Source: Phenylobacterium sp.
GTDB taxonomy: Bacteria; Pseudomonadota; Alphaproteobacteria; Caulobacterales; Caulobacteraceae
Assembly: GCF_004799515.1 (NCBI RefSeq)
Contig: NZ_SSMX01000026.1
Span: 1 to 64,000 of the forward strand
Reading direction: 5' to 3'
Length of the DNA stretch: 64,000 bases
Shown here: positions 35,048-44,997 of the stretch, piece by piece
Numbering within the stretch: position 1 is the stretch's first letter
How the letters are laid out: each line of letters starts with the position of its first letter
Position numbers and translations under genes: made by a program
The notes under the pieces: model-generated
Database searches by the model: none
Told to the model about the DNA's origin: nothing
The model's input: only the letters and a program-made list of their open reading frames with translations

Positions 35048-35332
35048 ATGACCAAGACCGAACTCGCCCGCGACGCCGCCCAGCGCTTCGCCCACGCGAC
35101 CCGCAAGCACCCTGAGCCGGATCTGATCCGGGCTCAGTTGCACGGCGCGGAGGGCATGGCCTGCCTTTGCGAGGTCGAGGCCGCCATCGCGGCGTGCTGG
35201 CCTTCGTCTCCCGCCAAGGAGCTGATCTGGCTGACCCTGACCGCGGGTCCGGACAGCCTGGAACTGCAGGCCTTCGCCAACGGCGAACTGCTGAGCGCGG
35301 CCACTTACAGCCTCGCTCCAGCCCATGCGTGA
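35048..35332 (+). CDS. Small hypothetical protein (94 aa)
   Basis: A soluble, alanine-rich protein with AGGA nine bases before ATG. Residues include HGAEGMACLCEVEAAIAACW and a C-terminal strand pattern (IWLTLTAGPDSLELQAFANG). No recognised family. It overlaps the next gene by eight bases, so the two are expressed together. Confidence 0.6.
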   Translation: MTKTELARDAAQRFAHATRKHPEPDLIRAQLHGAEGMACLCEVEAAIAACWPSSPAKELIWLTLTAGPDSLELQAFANGELLSAATYSLAPAHA

Positions 35333-35621
35333 AGCGGCGCGGTACCGGCTCAGCCTCCACGCCGATCCGCTGCCGGACGGCTTGGCGCGCATTCTCAATG
35401 TCGTGGCGCTGCAGCCGGTCGCGCTGATGTCGGTTCGCCATGACCAGTCGGAGCGGCGGGCCACGTCCGTCCTTGAGTTTGAGACGGCGGCGCCGGACAG
35501 AGCGGCCTTGCTGGCCGCGCGACTGCGGCAGGCGATCTGGATGCACGACGTCCAGCTGCGCGGGGTCCCGCCGCAACCCGCGGATCCTCAGGCCGGCAGT
35601 CCAGAAATGGCCGAGGCCTGA
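35325..35621 (+). CDS. ACT-like small protein, similar to acetolactate synthase small subunits
   Basis: A 98-aa protein. Its first 75 residues follow the beta-alpha-beta-beta-alpha-beta order of ACT domains. ARYRLSLHADPLPDGLARIL is followed by LQPVALMSVRHDQSERRATS and FETAAPDRAALLAARLRQAI. It resembles IlvM-type regulatory subunits. No catalytic acetolactate synthase or amino-acid pathway gene is adjacent, which makes it an orphan regulatory subunit. An attenuator-like leader lies upstream. A distantly related ACT protein with another partner is possible. Confidence 0.55.
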   Translation: MREAARYRLSLHADPLPDGLARILNVVALQPVALMSVRHDQSERRATSVLEFETAAPDRAALLAARLRQAIWMHDVQLRGVPPQPADPQAGSPEMAEA

Positions 35622-35643
35622 ACGCCGTCGACGGACCAAGCGG

Positions 35644-36819
35644 TTACTTAGTCCGGGCCGCCGCGCAGAACTCGATCAGGCGGTCGACGTCGCCTTCGGT
35701 GTTGAAGTAGTGCGGCGACGCCCGAAGGACGTAGCCTAGCCCGCGCGCGTCGGAGTCGAGGCGGGTGCTGGCCGGCGGCGAGGCGCCGATGACGATTTTG
35801 GCCGCCGCGGCGTCGGCCAGGGACGCGGCGACCGGATAGCCGCGGATCGAGAAACTAACGATGGCGCAAGGGTCGCGCCCCAGGTCGAGCACGCTGACCC
35901 GGTCGAGGGAGCGCAGCCCTTCCCGCAGGCGGTCGGCCAGCGCGCGGCAGCGGGCTTCGATCGCCTCCAGGCCGACGGCGCGGGCGTAGTCGGCCGCGAC
36001 GCCCAGGCCCAGGCGGGCGGCGTAGTTGTTCTCCCAGGTCTCGAACCGGCGGGCGTCCGGCCGCAGGGTGTAGCCGTCGGTCGAGGTCCAGGGCGCGGCG
36101 AAGTGGTCGATCATCGGCGGCTCCAGCCGCTGGAGCAGGTCGCGCCGCACATAGAGGAAGCCCGTCCCGCGCGGCCCGCGCAGGAACTTGCGGCCGGTCC
36201 CCGCCAGCATGTCGCAGCCTAGCGCCCGCACGTCGACGGGCATCTGGCCCGCCGCCTGGCAGGCGTCCAGCAGGTAGGGGACGCCGGCCTCACGGGCGAT
36301 CTCGCCGATGGCGGCGGCGGGGTTGGTCAGGCCGCCGTTGGTGGGGATCCAGGTGATCGAGATCAGCTTGACCCGCTCGTCGATCATCCGGCGCAGCGCG
36401 TCGGGATCGATGGCCCCGAAGGCGTCGTCCGGGATCACGTCGATCACCACGCCGTAGCGCCGCGCGGTCTGCAGATAGGCCACATAGTTGGCGGCGTACT
36501 CCGCCCGGCCGGTGAGGATGCGGTCGCCAGGCCGCCAGGCGAGGGCGTAGAAGGCCATCTGCCAGCCGACCGTGGCGTTCTCGACCAGGGCGATCTCGTC
36601 GCGCCCGGCGTTCAGCAGCGCGGCCACGCTGTCGTAGACGCCATCCAGCCGCGCCTGCTCCCGGTCGGCGGCCGCGTAGCCGCCGAGGTCCTGCTCCAGG
36701 CGCAGGTGCTCGATCATCGCCTCGACCACCGGGCTGGGCATCAGCGAGGATCCGGCGCTGTGCAGGAAGGCCTGCCCCTCGGCGGCCGGCGTGTCGGCCC
36801 GGATGCGCGCCAGGTCCAT
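35644..36819 (-). CDS. Class V aminotransferase (isopenicillin epimerase/cysteine desulfurase-like)
   Basis: A 391-aa PLP enzyme. Start 36819 was chosen because the longer frame upstream is only the shadow of the reductase gene. The cofactor-binding Lys211 is in AGTGRKFLRGPRGTGFLYV. Asp185 pairs the pyridine nitrogen in YLLDACQAAGQ. VENATVGWQMAFYAL and ITWIPTNGGLTNP are typical of the family. It removes or moves an amino group, or desulfurates, or epimerises; which is not clear. It is last in the TetR-led operon, eight bases after the AcuI-type gene. Confidence 0.8.
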   Translation of the reverse strand: MDLARIRADTPAAEGQAFLHSAGSSLMPSPVVEAMIEHLRLEQDLGGYAAADREQARLDGVYDSVAALLNAGRDEIALVENATVGWQMAFYALAWRPGDRILTGRAEYAANYVAYLQTARRYGVVIDVIPDDAFGAIDPDALRRMIDERVKLISITWIPTNGGLTNPAAAIGEIAREAGVPYLLDACQAAGQMPVDVRALGCDMLAGTGRKFLRGPRGTGFLYVRRDLLQRLEPPMIDHFAAPWTSTDGYTLRPDARRFETWENNYAARLGLGVAADYARAVGLEAIEARCRALADRLREGLRSLDRVSVLDLGRDPCAIVSFSIRGYPVAASLADAAAAKIVIGASPPASTRLDSDARGLGYVLRASPHYFNTEGDVDRLIEFCAAARTK

Positions 36820-36827
36820 GCCGGCGC

Positions 36828-37822
<995 letters not shown>

Positions 37823-37823
<1 letters not shown>

Positions 37824-38662
37824 CAGCTGGACTCCTTGGGGCGGGTGGGCGCCAGGCCGAAGCGTTCGCCGCGCTTGCCGCGCACGGCCAGGTCGACGGT
37901 GTGGAGGCGGCGCTCGCCCTCCATGCGGTGCTGCGATCCGGGCATGTGCAGCATGGCCTGGTAGTCGCCGAGCGAGTCTTCCAGCGCCTGGGTGAAGCCC
38001 TGGGCGTCCTGCGCCTTGTTCATCTGGATCTTCGCCAGGCGCAGCGCCTCGGGGCTGTTCTCCGCGACGCGGCGGGCCCAGGCGTAGGTCTCCCGCTCCA
38101 GGTCGGCGGGGGCCAGCACGCGGTTCACCAGGCCATAGGCGGCGGCCTCCTGCGCCGAGATGAAGCGGCTCTCGAAGCACAGCTCCTTGGCCCGGCGGAC
38201 GCCGATATCCCAGGGGATCGACATGTACTCGACGAAGCCTGCCAGGAACTCCGCGTCGTCGGCGGCGAACACCACGTCCATCGCCGCGGCCAGCATCCAG
38301 CCGGCGTAGATGCAGTAGCCCTCGATCATGGCGATGGTCGGCTTCGGGAAGTTGCGCCAGCGGACCAGGAGGTCGAGGTTGTAGTGCTTGAACTGGTCGT
38401 AGGTCTGGATGCCGGGCTTGGCGCCCAGCGCCTTGCGGTATTCGACCTCTTCCGGCGTGCCCAGGTCGTGGCCGGTGGAGAAGACGCCGTCCGAGCCCCG
38501 CAGGATCACCACCCGCACCGCCTCGTCACGCCGCGCCAGCTCGAAGGCCTGCTCCAGTTCGTCGAGCATCCGGTAGCCCTGGGCGTTGCGCCGGGACGGC
38601 CGGTTCAGGGTGATCACGCCGAGGGGGCCGTCGGTCGAATAGAGGATGTGCTGAAAGTCCAA
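37823..38662 (-). CDS. Enoyl-CoA hydratase/isomerase
   Basis: A 279-aa crotonase-family enzyme. TTG start at 38662, with CAGGAG seven to eight bases upstream; the longer frame beyond is the shadow of the membrane protein gene. Motifs: [36 protein letters not shown] (oxyanion hole), and [19 protein letters not shown]. The usual Glu-rich catalytic region is [19 protein letters not shown]. It hydrates enoyl-CoA or a related CoA ester. Confidence 0.88.
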
Positions 38663-38697
38663 GGGCTCACTCCTGATGGCTGTGCAGGCCTTGCCGG

Positions 38698-39396
38698 TTA
38701 CGGCGCGATCGGGGTCGCGGCCAACGGCGTTTCCGATGCCACCGGCGGCGCCAGGGCTTTGCGGCCGTAGAGGATGGAGGCCGTGACCAGGACCGAGTCG
38801 CTGAGCAGGTCCCAGAGCGGCGAGAAGACCAGGAAGTCCTTCGCCGCGAAGTTGGCGCCCAGCCAATAACTGCCGGCGGCCTTGATCAGTAGCGCCGCTG
38901 TCCAGCCCAGCGTCAGCACCCGGTAGGCCCGCAGCGCCTCCGGTTGGGTCGCTGTCGCGTCGAAGCTCTGCCGCTTGGCGGGGTCGTTACCGGTCGAAAG
39001 CTGCCGCGCCATGTGGAACACCAGGGGCCGGGCGGCGGCCAGCGAGCCCAGGAAAAGCGCCGCCAGGATGACGTTCTGCATCGAGCGGCCGATCAGGGCG
39101 CCGCGCTCGGTATGGGCGAGCACCAGGGCGGCCATGCTGACCACGACGTTCTCGGCGGCGAACAGGCCCAGGAAGTCGATCGCCCGCAGGCGGATCACGC
39201 TGTAGGCGAGCCACAGGATCGGCGGGACGCCCGATATCGCCAGGGGCAGGAGGCTATCGGCGGGAAACTGCGGCGCGGCCAGGCGATAGAGCAGCGCCGG
39301 CGCGGCCAGGTTGATCAGCACGCTCTTGAACAGCGCGCGCACGGCGACGTGGCCGGTCAGAGCGCGCCATCCCTTCGGCGTTTCGGCGAGGGTCAT
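38698..39396 (-). CDS. VC0807-like integral membrane protein
   Basis: A 232-aa protein with about six hydrophobic helices (VLINLAAPALLYRLAAP, LLPLAISGVPPILWLAYSVI, LGLFAAENVVVSMAALVLA, VILAALFLGSLAAAR, VLTLGWTAALLIKAAGSYW, LLSDSVLVTASILYG). It overlaps the TetR stop by four bases (ATGA). The family function is unknown; position in the operon suggests transport or membrane handling of the substrate. Confidence 0.7.
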   Translation of the reverse strand: MTLAETPKGWRALTGHVAVRALFKSVLINLAAPALLYRLAAPQFPADSLLPLAISGVPPILWLAYSVIRLRAIDFLGLFAAENVVVSMAALVLAHTERGALIGRSMQNVILAALFLGSLAAARPLVFHMARQLSTGNDPAKRQSFDATATQPEALRAYRVLTLGWTAALLIKAAGSYWLGANFAAKDFLVFSPLWDLLSDSVLVTASILYGRKALAPPVASETPLAATPIAP

Positions 39397-39998
39397 GAGC
39401 GGCCTCCTTCCATGGGGGCCGGTAGTGCGCGGCCTTCCGAGATGAGATCGACGAGGGCGGCGAGGGCCTGGGTTGTCCGCGCCCGGTCGCCGGTCGACAG
39501 GAAGTCCTGCAGGAGGCCGGTGAAGGCCCCCAGGATCAGGGTCGAGTTGGCCAGGAAGAGGTCGCCGCCCTGAGCCAGGCGGCCCGCCGCCCGGTCGATG
39601 AGCGAGATCCAGACTGCGCCGTTGGCGCGGCGGACCTCTTCGGAGAAGCTCAGGCGGTCGAACATCGCCAGGCCGTCGACCTCGAAGAGCAGCCGGAAGT
39701 AGCGCTGGTTGGGCGGTTCGGTCGCCCAGTCCCAGACCATGGTCATCAGGTCGCGCAGGGTCTGCGGCCTGGATCGGGCGGCGCGGGCGTAAAGGGACGC
39801 GCCGATGTGCCGGCGGACCTCGGCCAGGGCGGCGGCGACCAGCTGCTCCTTCGATCCGAAGTGGTACATCAGGAGGCGAGCGCTGGTGCCGACCCGCTCG
39901 GCGAGCGGGCGCAGCGACAGGTCCGCGGCGCCGCGCGTCAGCAGTTCGTCGACGATCCGGCTCAGCAGCTCCGCGCGGCGGTCGAGGGTCGCTTCCAT
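39393..39998 (-). CDS. TetR/AcrR-family regulator, operon head
   Basis: A 201-aa TetR protein with helix-turn-helix RIVDELLTRGAADLSLRPLA, then ERVGTSARLLMYHFGSKEQL. The C-terminal ligand domain is typical in length. Start ATG 39998 has no ribosome site. The promoter prediction puts the transcript start at or beside it, so translation may be leaderless. An in-frame TTG at 40034 also lacks a ribosome site. It is likely autoregulated through the 12-bp direct repeat directly upstream. Confidence 0.85.
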   Translation of the reverse strand: MEATLDRRAELLSRIVDELLTRGAADLSLRPLAERVGTSARLLMYHFGSKEQLVAAALAEVRRHIGASLYARAARSRPQTLRDLMTMVWDWATEPPNQRYFRLLFEVDGLAMFDRLSFSEEVRRANGAVWISLIDRAAGRLAQGGDLFLANSTLILGAFTGLLQDFLSTGDRARTTQALAALVDLISEGRALPAPMEGGRS

Positions 39999-40000
39999 GA

Positions 40001-40034
40001 AACGACTGTTACATTCAACGACCGTTACATGCAA
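40001..40034 (-). promoter_or_regulatory. TetR promoter with 12-bp direct-repeat operator
   Basis: AACGACTGTTAC (40001-40012) and AACGACCGTTAC (40017-40028) are separated by four bases and differ at one base. On the minus strand, TTGCAT (-35, 40034-40029) and TAACAG (-10, 40011-40006) are 17 bases apart. Transcription would begin near 39999, so the repeat covers the core promoter. Confidence 0.6.
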
Positions 40035-40254
40035 GGCCCAGGCGACGGGAAAACAGGGGCTATGCCCAGATTCCCGTCAGCCGACCGGCGAGCCTGGTTT
40101 CGTTCAAGACATGCGACCGTCTCGAAAGGGGCCGATACTGAGGTCCAACTTCAATCCTGGGTCCGCCACCCCATGTCAGGCGCGTGCAAGCCCAGCTTGA
40201 CGCGCCGGACCGCCGGCGATGGCCGCGGGATGAGATCCAGCCGGAGGACTGCCA

Positions 40255-40821
40255 ATGCGACTCGAACCGATCGCCCCTGAGGATCTCTCGCCGGAGCAGA
40301 AGCCGCTCTACGACGACATGAAAAAGGGCATCGCCGGCCACTTCAACGCCTTCCGGGCCCAGCGCGAGGACGGCGCGCTGATCGGGCCGTGGAACCCCTG
40401 GCTGCACGAACCCGGCATCGGCAAGGCCATCTGGGACCTCACCCTGGCCATGACCGCCAACGCCGTCCTGCCGGACAACGTCCGCCAGGTCGCGATCCTC
40501 ACGGTGGGCGCGCACTACAACGCCGCCTACGAGATCTACGCCCACATCGCGGTGGCCGAGGCGGAGCATATGACGCCCGAGCGGCTGGCCAGCCTGGTCT
40601 CGCGCGTCAAACCCGCCGATCTGGACGCCGATGAAAGCGTCGCCTACGACACGGCCTTCGCGCTCTGCGGCGGCGGCGTCCTGCCGGAGCCGGTGTACCG
40701 CCTGGCGGTCGAGACCTTCGGCCAGCACGGGGCCGACGAGCTTTTCTACCTGGTCGGCCTCTACGCCCTGGTGTCGATCACCCTGAACGCCTTCAACGTG
40801 CCCGTGCCCGAGCGGCCCTGA
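40255..40821 (+). CDS. Carboxymuconolactone decarboxylase/AhpD-like family protein
   Basis: A 188-aa all-helical protein. PWNPWLHEPGIGKAIWDLTL, then VRQVAILTVGAHYNAAYEIY and HIAVAEAEHMTPE match the CMD fold. The CxxC pair of AhpD is absent. It may be a CMD-like decarboxylase or a relative of unknown activity. It lies 43 bases before the FAD reductase-patatin fusion on the same strand. Confidence 0.75.
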   Translation: MRLEPIAPEDLSPEQKPLYDDMKKGIAGHFNAFRAQREDGALIGPWNPWLHEPGIGKAIWDLTLAMTANAVLPDNVRQVAILTVGAHYNAAYEIYAHIAVAEAEHMTPERLASLVSRVKPADLDADESVAYDTAFALCGGGVLPEPVYRLAVETFGQHGADELFYLVGLYALVSITLNAFNVPVPERP

Positions 40822-40864
40822 TCCGCCGCTTTCCTAGAGATCGCTCTCAGCAAGGACTCCCTGC

Positions 40865-43210
40865 ATGAAGGCCGCGGACGCCGCTTCGGTGGTGGACTAT
40901 CTGATCGTCGGCGGCGGGCCGGCGGGGGCGACGGCCGCCGACATCCTGAGGCGTGAGGGCGCCGAGGGTTCGGTGGTCATCCTGTCAGCCGACGACATGG
41001 CGCCCTATCACCGGCAACGCCTGTCGAAGGGCTATCTGGTGGGCGCGTCGAGCGCCGAGGAGATGCTGGTCCACCCGACCGGCTTCTATGAGGCGCACAA
41101 CATCGACCTGCGCCTGGGCGTCCGCGTCGCCGGCGTCGACACGGCGCTGCGCCAGGTCCGGACCGAGGCGGGCGAGGTGATCGGCTACCGCCAGTTGCTG
41201 TTGGCGCCGGGCGCCGCGCCGCGGCGCAGTTCCGCGCCGGGCGACGGCCTTGCCGGCGTCCACACCCTGCGCGGGCGCGACGACGCCGACGCGATACGCG
41301 CCGCCGCCCAGGGCGGCCGCAGCGCCGTGGTCGTCGGGGCGAGCTACCTCGGCATGGAGGTGGCGATCACCCTGCGAGACCTGGGACTGGCCGTCACCCT
41401 GATCGAAGCCCGTTCCTGCGTCCTGCCGCGTCTGGAGGCGCCGGAGGTCTCGCAGTTCTTCCAGGCGTCCGTGGAGGCGCGCGGCGTCACCGTGCGTCTG
41501 GACGACACGGTCGAGCGCTTCATCGGCGCGGACCGCGTGGAGGCGGTCGGGACCCGCGGCGGCGAGACCTTGCCCGCGGACCTGGTCGTCGTTGCCGTCG
41601 GCGTGGTCCCGACCACCGGCTTCCTGAAAGACAGCGGCGTGACCGTCGACGGCGACGGCTTCATCCAGGCCGACGCCATGCTGCGAACGAATGTGGCGGG
41701 GGTCTACGCCGCCGGCGACGCCGTGGATTTCTACGATCCGATCTTCATGCGCCGGCGCAACGTCGACCACTGGGACAACGCCGTCCGCCAGGGCCGGCTG
41801 GCGGCGCGCAACATGCTGGGCCGGCGCCAGCGCTACGACGAGGTCTCCTACTTCTATTGCGAGATCGGCGACCTGGCCTTCGACGCCCTGGGCATGCCCG
41901 AGGCGGGCCAGGAGCACATCGGCCGTGGGGCCTTGGCCGCGCACGATTTCGCCCTGTTCTTTGTCGCCGACGACGTGGTCAAGGCGCTGTTCTCCCTCGG
42001 CCGCCCGACCGGGGAGACCCGGATGGCGGAGAGCCTGATCCGCTACCACGTCAACGTCGCCGATCACCGGGCGGGGCTCAGCGATCCCGAGTTCCGGCTC
42101 GACGACATCTGCGCCCAGACCGTGCTGGTGCTGCAGGGCGGCGGCGCGCTGGGCGCGTTCGAGTGCGGTGTCGTCAAGGCGATGGAGAGCGAGCAGATCT
42201 TCCCCGACGTGGTGGGCGGGGTGTCGATCGGGGCGCTGAACGGCGCGATCATCGCCGCCAATCCCCGGCGCGCCACCGAGGCGCTGGAGTCCTTCTGGCG
42301 GGAGCTCACCGTCGCCTCGCCGCCGCTGCCGTCCGAGGACCTGCGGCGCGCCGCCGTCGCGGGTCAGATCCTGATGTTCGGGGTGCCCAACTTCTTCAAG
42401 CCCCGCTGGATGCCGCCCTTCGACGGCGGCTTCAAAGCCTGGACGAGTTTCTACGACGTCTCGCCGATGCGGCGGCTGATCGCCAAATACGTGGACTTCC
42501 CGGCGCTGAAGGCGAGCCCGGTCCGGCTGCTCATCGGCGCCGTGGACGTCGCCGCCGGCCGGCTGGAGGTGTTCGACAGCTACGTCGACGACCTGACCGC
42601 CGACCATGTGCTGGCGAGCGGCAGCCTGCCGCCGGGCTTCCCGTGGACCCTGGTGGACGGCAAGGCCTATTGGGACGGCGGCATCGTCAGCAATTCCCCC
42701 CTCGACCTCGTCACCGAGCGCGTCGGTCCCGACGGCAAGCAGGTCTATATCGTCGATCTGTTCTCAGGCGACGCCCCGCTGCCCAGCAACATGATGGAGG
42801 TCTTGGCCCGCCGCGACGAGATCGTCTACGCCGAGCGCGTGCATAACGATCTGCGCGTCCGCGAGCTTTCCGACGCCTATCGGGAGATGATCATCTACCT
42901 GCTCTCGGGCGTCGATCCGGACACCCGCAGCCGGGTCGAACAGCATCCGCGCTTCATTCAGCTGATGGGCGATGAGGCGGCGACCCACATCACCCGGTTC
43001 CAGCGTCCGCGCAGCCCCGGGGAGCCGTCGTCGCGGGACTATGATTTCTCCTACGACGCCATCACCCGCCACCGGAACGAGGGCTATAACCTCGCGAAAC
43101 GGACGCTGGAGGAGGCCCGCCTGCGCCGCACGCCGGCGCAAGCCGCGGCGCGTCAGCAGGTCCAGGTCAAGAGCGCGCGCCACCCCACTAAAGGAAAGGT
43201 TGAACCATGA
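40865..43210 (+). CDS. FAD-dependent reductase fused to patatin-like phospholipase (DUF3734 type)
   Basis: A 781-aa fusion. Residues about 10-400 are a rubredoxin/ferredoxin-NAD(P) reductase-like flavoprotein: FAD fingerprint GGGPAG (16-21), NAD(P) site [11 protein letters not shown] (155-165), and [15 protein letters not shown] (275-289). Residues about 418-700 are a patatin lipase: oxyanion QGGGALGAF (424-432), Ser454 in [10 protein letters not shown], and Asp604 in YWDGGI. Residues 690-740 resemble DUF3734. No stop or frameshift separates the halves, and the patatin motifs follow after a short linker. The pairing suggests lipid or polyester hydrolysis coupled to redox, or a storage-granule lipase. 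It shares ATGA with the 3-hydroxybutyrate dehydrogenase, so PHB-type metabolism is plausible. Confidence 0.85.
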   Translation: MKAADAASVVDYLIVGGGPAGATAADILRREGAEGSVVILSADDMAPYHRQRLSKGYLVGASSAEEMLVHPTGFYEAHNIDLRLGVRVAGVDTALRQVRTEAGEVIGYRQLLLAPGAAPRRSSAPGDGLAGVHTLRGRDDADAIRAAAQGGRSAVVVGASYLGMEVAITLRDLGLAVTLIEARSCVLPRLEAPEVSQFFQASVEARGVTVRLDDTVERFIGADRVEAVGTRGGETLPADLVVVAVGVVPTTGFLKDSGVTVDGDGFIQADAMLRTNVAGVYAAGDAVDFYDPIFMRRRNVDHWDNAVRQGRLAARNMLGRRQRYDEVSYFYCEIGDLAFDALGMPEAGQEHIGRGALAAHDFALFFVADDVVKALFSLGRPTGETRMAESLIRYHVNVADHRAGLSDPEFRLDDICAQTVLVLQGGGALGAFECGVVKAMESEQIFPDVVGGVSIGALNGAIIAANPRRATEALESFWRELTVASPPLPSEDLRRAAVAGQILMFGVPNFFKPRWMPPFDGGFKAWTSFYDVSPMRRLIAKYVDFPALKASPVRLLIGAVDVAAGRLEVFDSYVDDLTADHVLASGSLPPGFPWTLVDGKAYWDGGIVSNSPLDLVTERVGPDGKQVYIVDLFSGDAPLPSNMMEVLARRDEIVYAERVHNDLRVRELSDAYREMIIYLLSGVDPDTRSRVEQHPRFIQLMGDEAATHITRFQRPRSPGEPSSRDYDFSYDAITRHRNEGYNLAKRTLEEARLRRTPAQAAARQQVQVKSARHPTKGKVEP

Positions 43211-43986
43211 GCCTCAGCAACAAGGTCGCCATCGTCACGGGCGCCGCCAGCGGTATCGGCAAGGAGATCGCCCGGGAGTTCCTGGCGCAGGGCGCCCGCA
43301 TCGCCATCGCCGACCTCAACGCCGAGCAGGCCGCCGCCGCGGCGAAGGAGCTGGATCCGAGCGGGGAGAAGGCGTTCAGCGTCGGCATGAACGTGACGGA
43401 CGAAGCCCAGGTCGAAGCCGGTGTCGACGCCATCGCCGGCCACTTCGGCCAGATCGACATCCTGGTTTCGAACGCCGGCATCCAGATCGTGGCCCCGCTG
43501 GAGACCTTCAAGTTCTCGGACTGGAAGACCCTGCTGTCGGTGCACCTCGACGGCGCCTTCCTGACCACCCGGGCGTGCCTCAAGCACATGTACAAGGCCG
43601 GCTCCGGCTCGGTGATCTACATGGGCTCGGTCCACTCCAAGGAGGCTTCCGTGCTCAAGGCGCCTTACGTCACCGCCAAGCACGGGCTGGAGGGCCTGGC
43701 GAAGGTGGTGGCCAAGGAAGGCGCCGCGCACGGGGTCCGCGCCAATGTGATCTGCCCGGGTTTCGTACGCACGCCGCTGGTGGACAAGCAGATCCCCGAA
43801 CAGGCCAAGGAGCTCGGCATCAGCGAGGCCGACGTGATCAAGACCGTCATGCTGAAGGATACCGTCGACGGCGAGTTCACCACCGTCGAGGACGTCGCCC
43901 GCTGCGCGGTCTTCTTCGCCGGCTTCCCGACCAACGCGCTCACCGGCCAGTCCATCGTGGTGAGCCACGGCTGGTTCATGCAGTGA
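43207..43986 (+). CDS. bdhA: 3-Hydroxybutyrate dehydrogenase (SDR)
   Basis: A 259-aa short-chain dehydrogenase. NAD site [20 protein letters not shown] motif VSNAGIQIV, and active-site Ser in [14 protein letters not shown]. Catalytic Tyr-Lys are in [15 protein letters not shown]-terminus [13 protein letters not shown] is typical of BDH proteins. It converts (R)-3-hydroxybutyrate and acetoacetate with NAD. Start overlaps the fusion gene stop. Confidence 0.88.
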   Translation: MSLSNKVAIVTGAASGIGKEIAREFLAQGARIAIADLNAEQAAAAAKELDPSGEKAFSVGMNVTDEAQVEAGVDAIAGHFGQIDILVSNAGIQIVAPLETFKFSDWKTLLSVHLDGAFLTTRACLKHMYKAGSGSVIYMGSVHSKEASVLKAPYVTAKHGLEGLAKVVAKEGAAHGVRANVICPGFVRTPLVDKQIPEQAKELGISEADVIKTVMLKDTVDGEFTTVEDVARCAVFFAGFPTNALTGQSIVVSHGWFMQ

Positions 43987-43994
43987 GGGTTGCG

Positions 43995-44015
43995 GGGCCC
44001 GGTGAAGCCGGGCCC
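43995..44015. terminator. Bidirectional hairpin between bdhA and msrA
   Basis: GGGCCCGG (43995-44002) and CCGGGCCC (44008-44015) flank loop TGAAG. It sits between convergent gene ends. There is no T tract, so it may be a processing or weak terminator. Confidence 0.45.
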
Positions 44016-44019
44016 TGCG

Positions 44020-44535
44020 CTACTGCGCCGCCGCCCGAACCGGCAGTTTCCAGCCTGGCCGGATGAAGTGGCAGGTATAGCCGTTGGGGATGCGCTCCAG
44101 GTAGTCCTGGTGCTCCGGCTCGGCTTCCCAGAAGGCGCTGGCCGGCGTCACCTCGGTGACCACCTTGCCGGGCCACAGGCCCGAGGCGTCGACGTCGGCG
44201 ATGGTGTCGAGGGCGACGCGCTTCTGCTCGTCGCTCGTATAGAAGATCGCCGAGCGGTAGCTGTCCCCGAGGTCGTTGCCCTGGCGGTTGAGCGTCGTCG
44301 GGTCGTGGATCTGGAAGAAGAACTCCAGGAGCTGGCGGAAGCTGATCAGCGCCGGGTCGAAGACGATCTCGATGGCCTCGGCGTGGCCGCGGTGGTTGCG
44401 GTAGGTGGCGTTGGCGACCTCGCCGCCGGTGTAGCCGACCCGGGTCTTCAGCACCCCGGGATAGCGGCGGAGCAGGTCCTGCACGCCCCAGAAGCAGCCC
44501 CCGGCGAGGATAGCGGTTTCGGTTGTGGTGGCCAT
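44020..44535 (-). CDS. msrA: Peptide-methionine (S)-S-oxide reductase
   Basis: A 171-aa MsrA starting at ATG 44535, with AGAGG upstream; the frame is open to 44562. Catalytic Cys14 in AGGCFWG, plus [20 protein letters not shown] and [18 protein letters not shown]. Resolving Cys155 is in [11 protein letters not shown]. It repairs methionine sulfoxide in the cytosol with thioredoxin. Confidence 0.95.
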   Translation of the reverse strand: MATTTETAILAGGCFWGVQDLLRRYPGVLKTRVGYTGGEVANATYRNHRGHAEAIEIVFDPALISFRQLLEFFFQIHDPTTLNRQGNDLGDSYRSAIFYTSDEQKRVALDTIADVDASGLWPGKVVTEVTPASAFWEAEPEHQDYLERIPNGYTCHFIRPGWKLPVRAAAQ

Positions 44536-44666
44536 GGCGGCGCCTCTTGGGTTGGATGTCACCCAGATAGTGACTCCTCGGGCGGCTTGCGAACAACGGC
44601 AATCGGAACTGGAGTCGCCGCCGCATGTTCAGCTGCGGGGCGCACGGCCCTGTTTAGGAAAAGCTC

Positions 44667-44909
44667 ATGAAAACTCTTCTCGTCGCCTTCGCGGCCCTGA
44701 CGGTCCTCGGCGGCGCGGCCGCCGCCCAAGCGCAAGACGCGACCACGGTGATCCACAAGGAATCCAGCGACGGCGACCGCTCGAAGACCGTCGTCAAGCA
44801 CGCCAACGGATCGAAGACCGTCATCAAGCGCCACGGCGACCAGGTGAAGAAGGTCCACACCAACGCGGCCGGCGACAAGACCGTCGTCAAGAAGACGATC
44901 GACCAGTAA
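44667..44909 (+). CDS. Small exported Lys/Thr-rich repeat protein
   Basis: An 80-aa protein. Signal peptide MKTLLVAFAALTVLGGAAAA cleaves after QAQ. The mature part has repeats: DRSKTVVKHANG, GSKTVIKRHGD and GDKTVVKKTI. Basic, likely periplasmic; no named family. A terminator follows the stop. Confidence 0.6.
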   Translation: MKTLLVAFAALTVLGGAAAAQAQDATTVIHKESSDGDRSKTVVKHANGSKTVIKRHGDQVKKVHTNAAGDKTVVKKTIDQ

Positions 44910-44912
44910 TCC

Positions 44913-44935
44913 CGGGGGCTACGCCCCCGCTCTTT
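44913..44935 (+). terminator. Terminator hairpin after the small repeat protein gene
   Basis: CGGGGGC (44913-44919) and GCCCCCG (44923-44929) with loop TAC, then CTCTTT. Confidence 0.5.
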
Positions 44936-44997
44936 CGGGCGGGGCGTGGTTTCTTCCCTTACTGAGACGGGCGGCGGCCGGCTTGCTAGTCTCCGCC

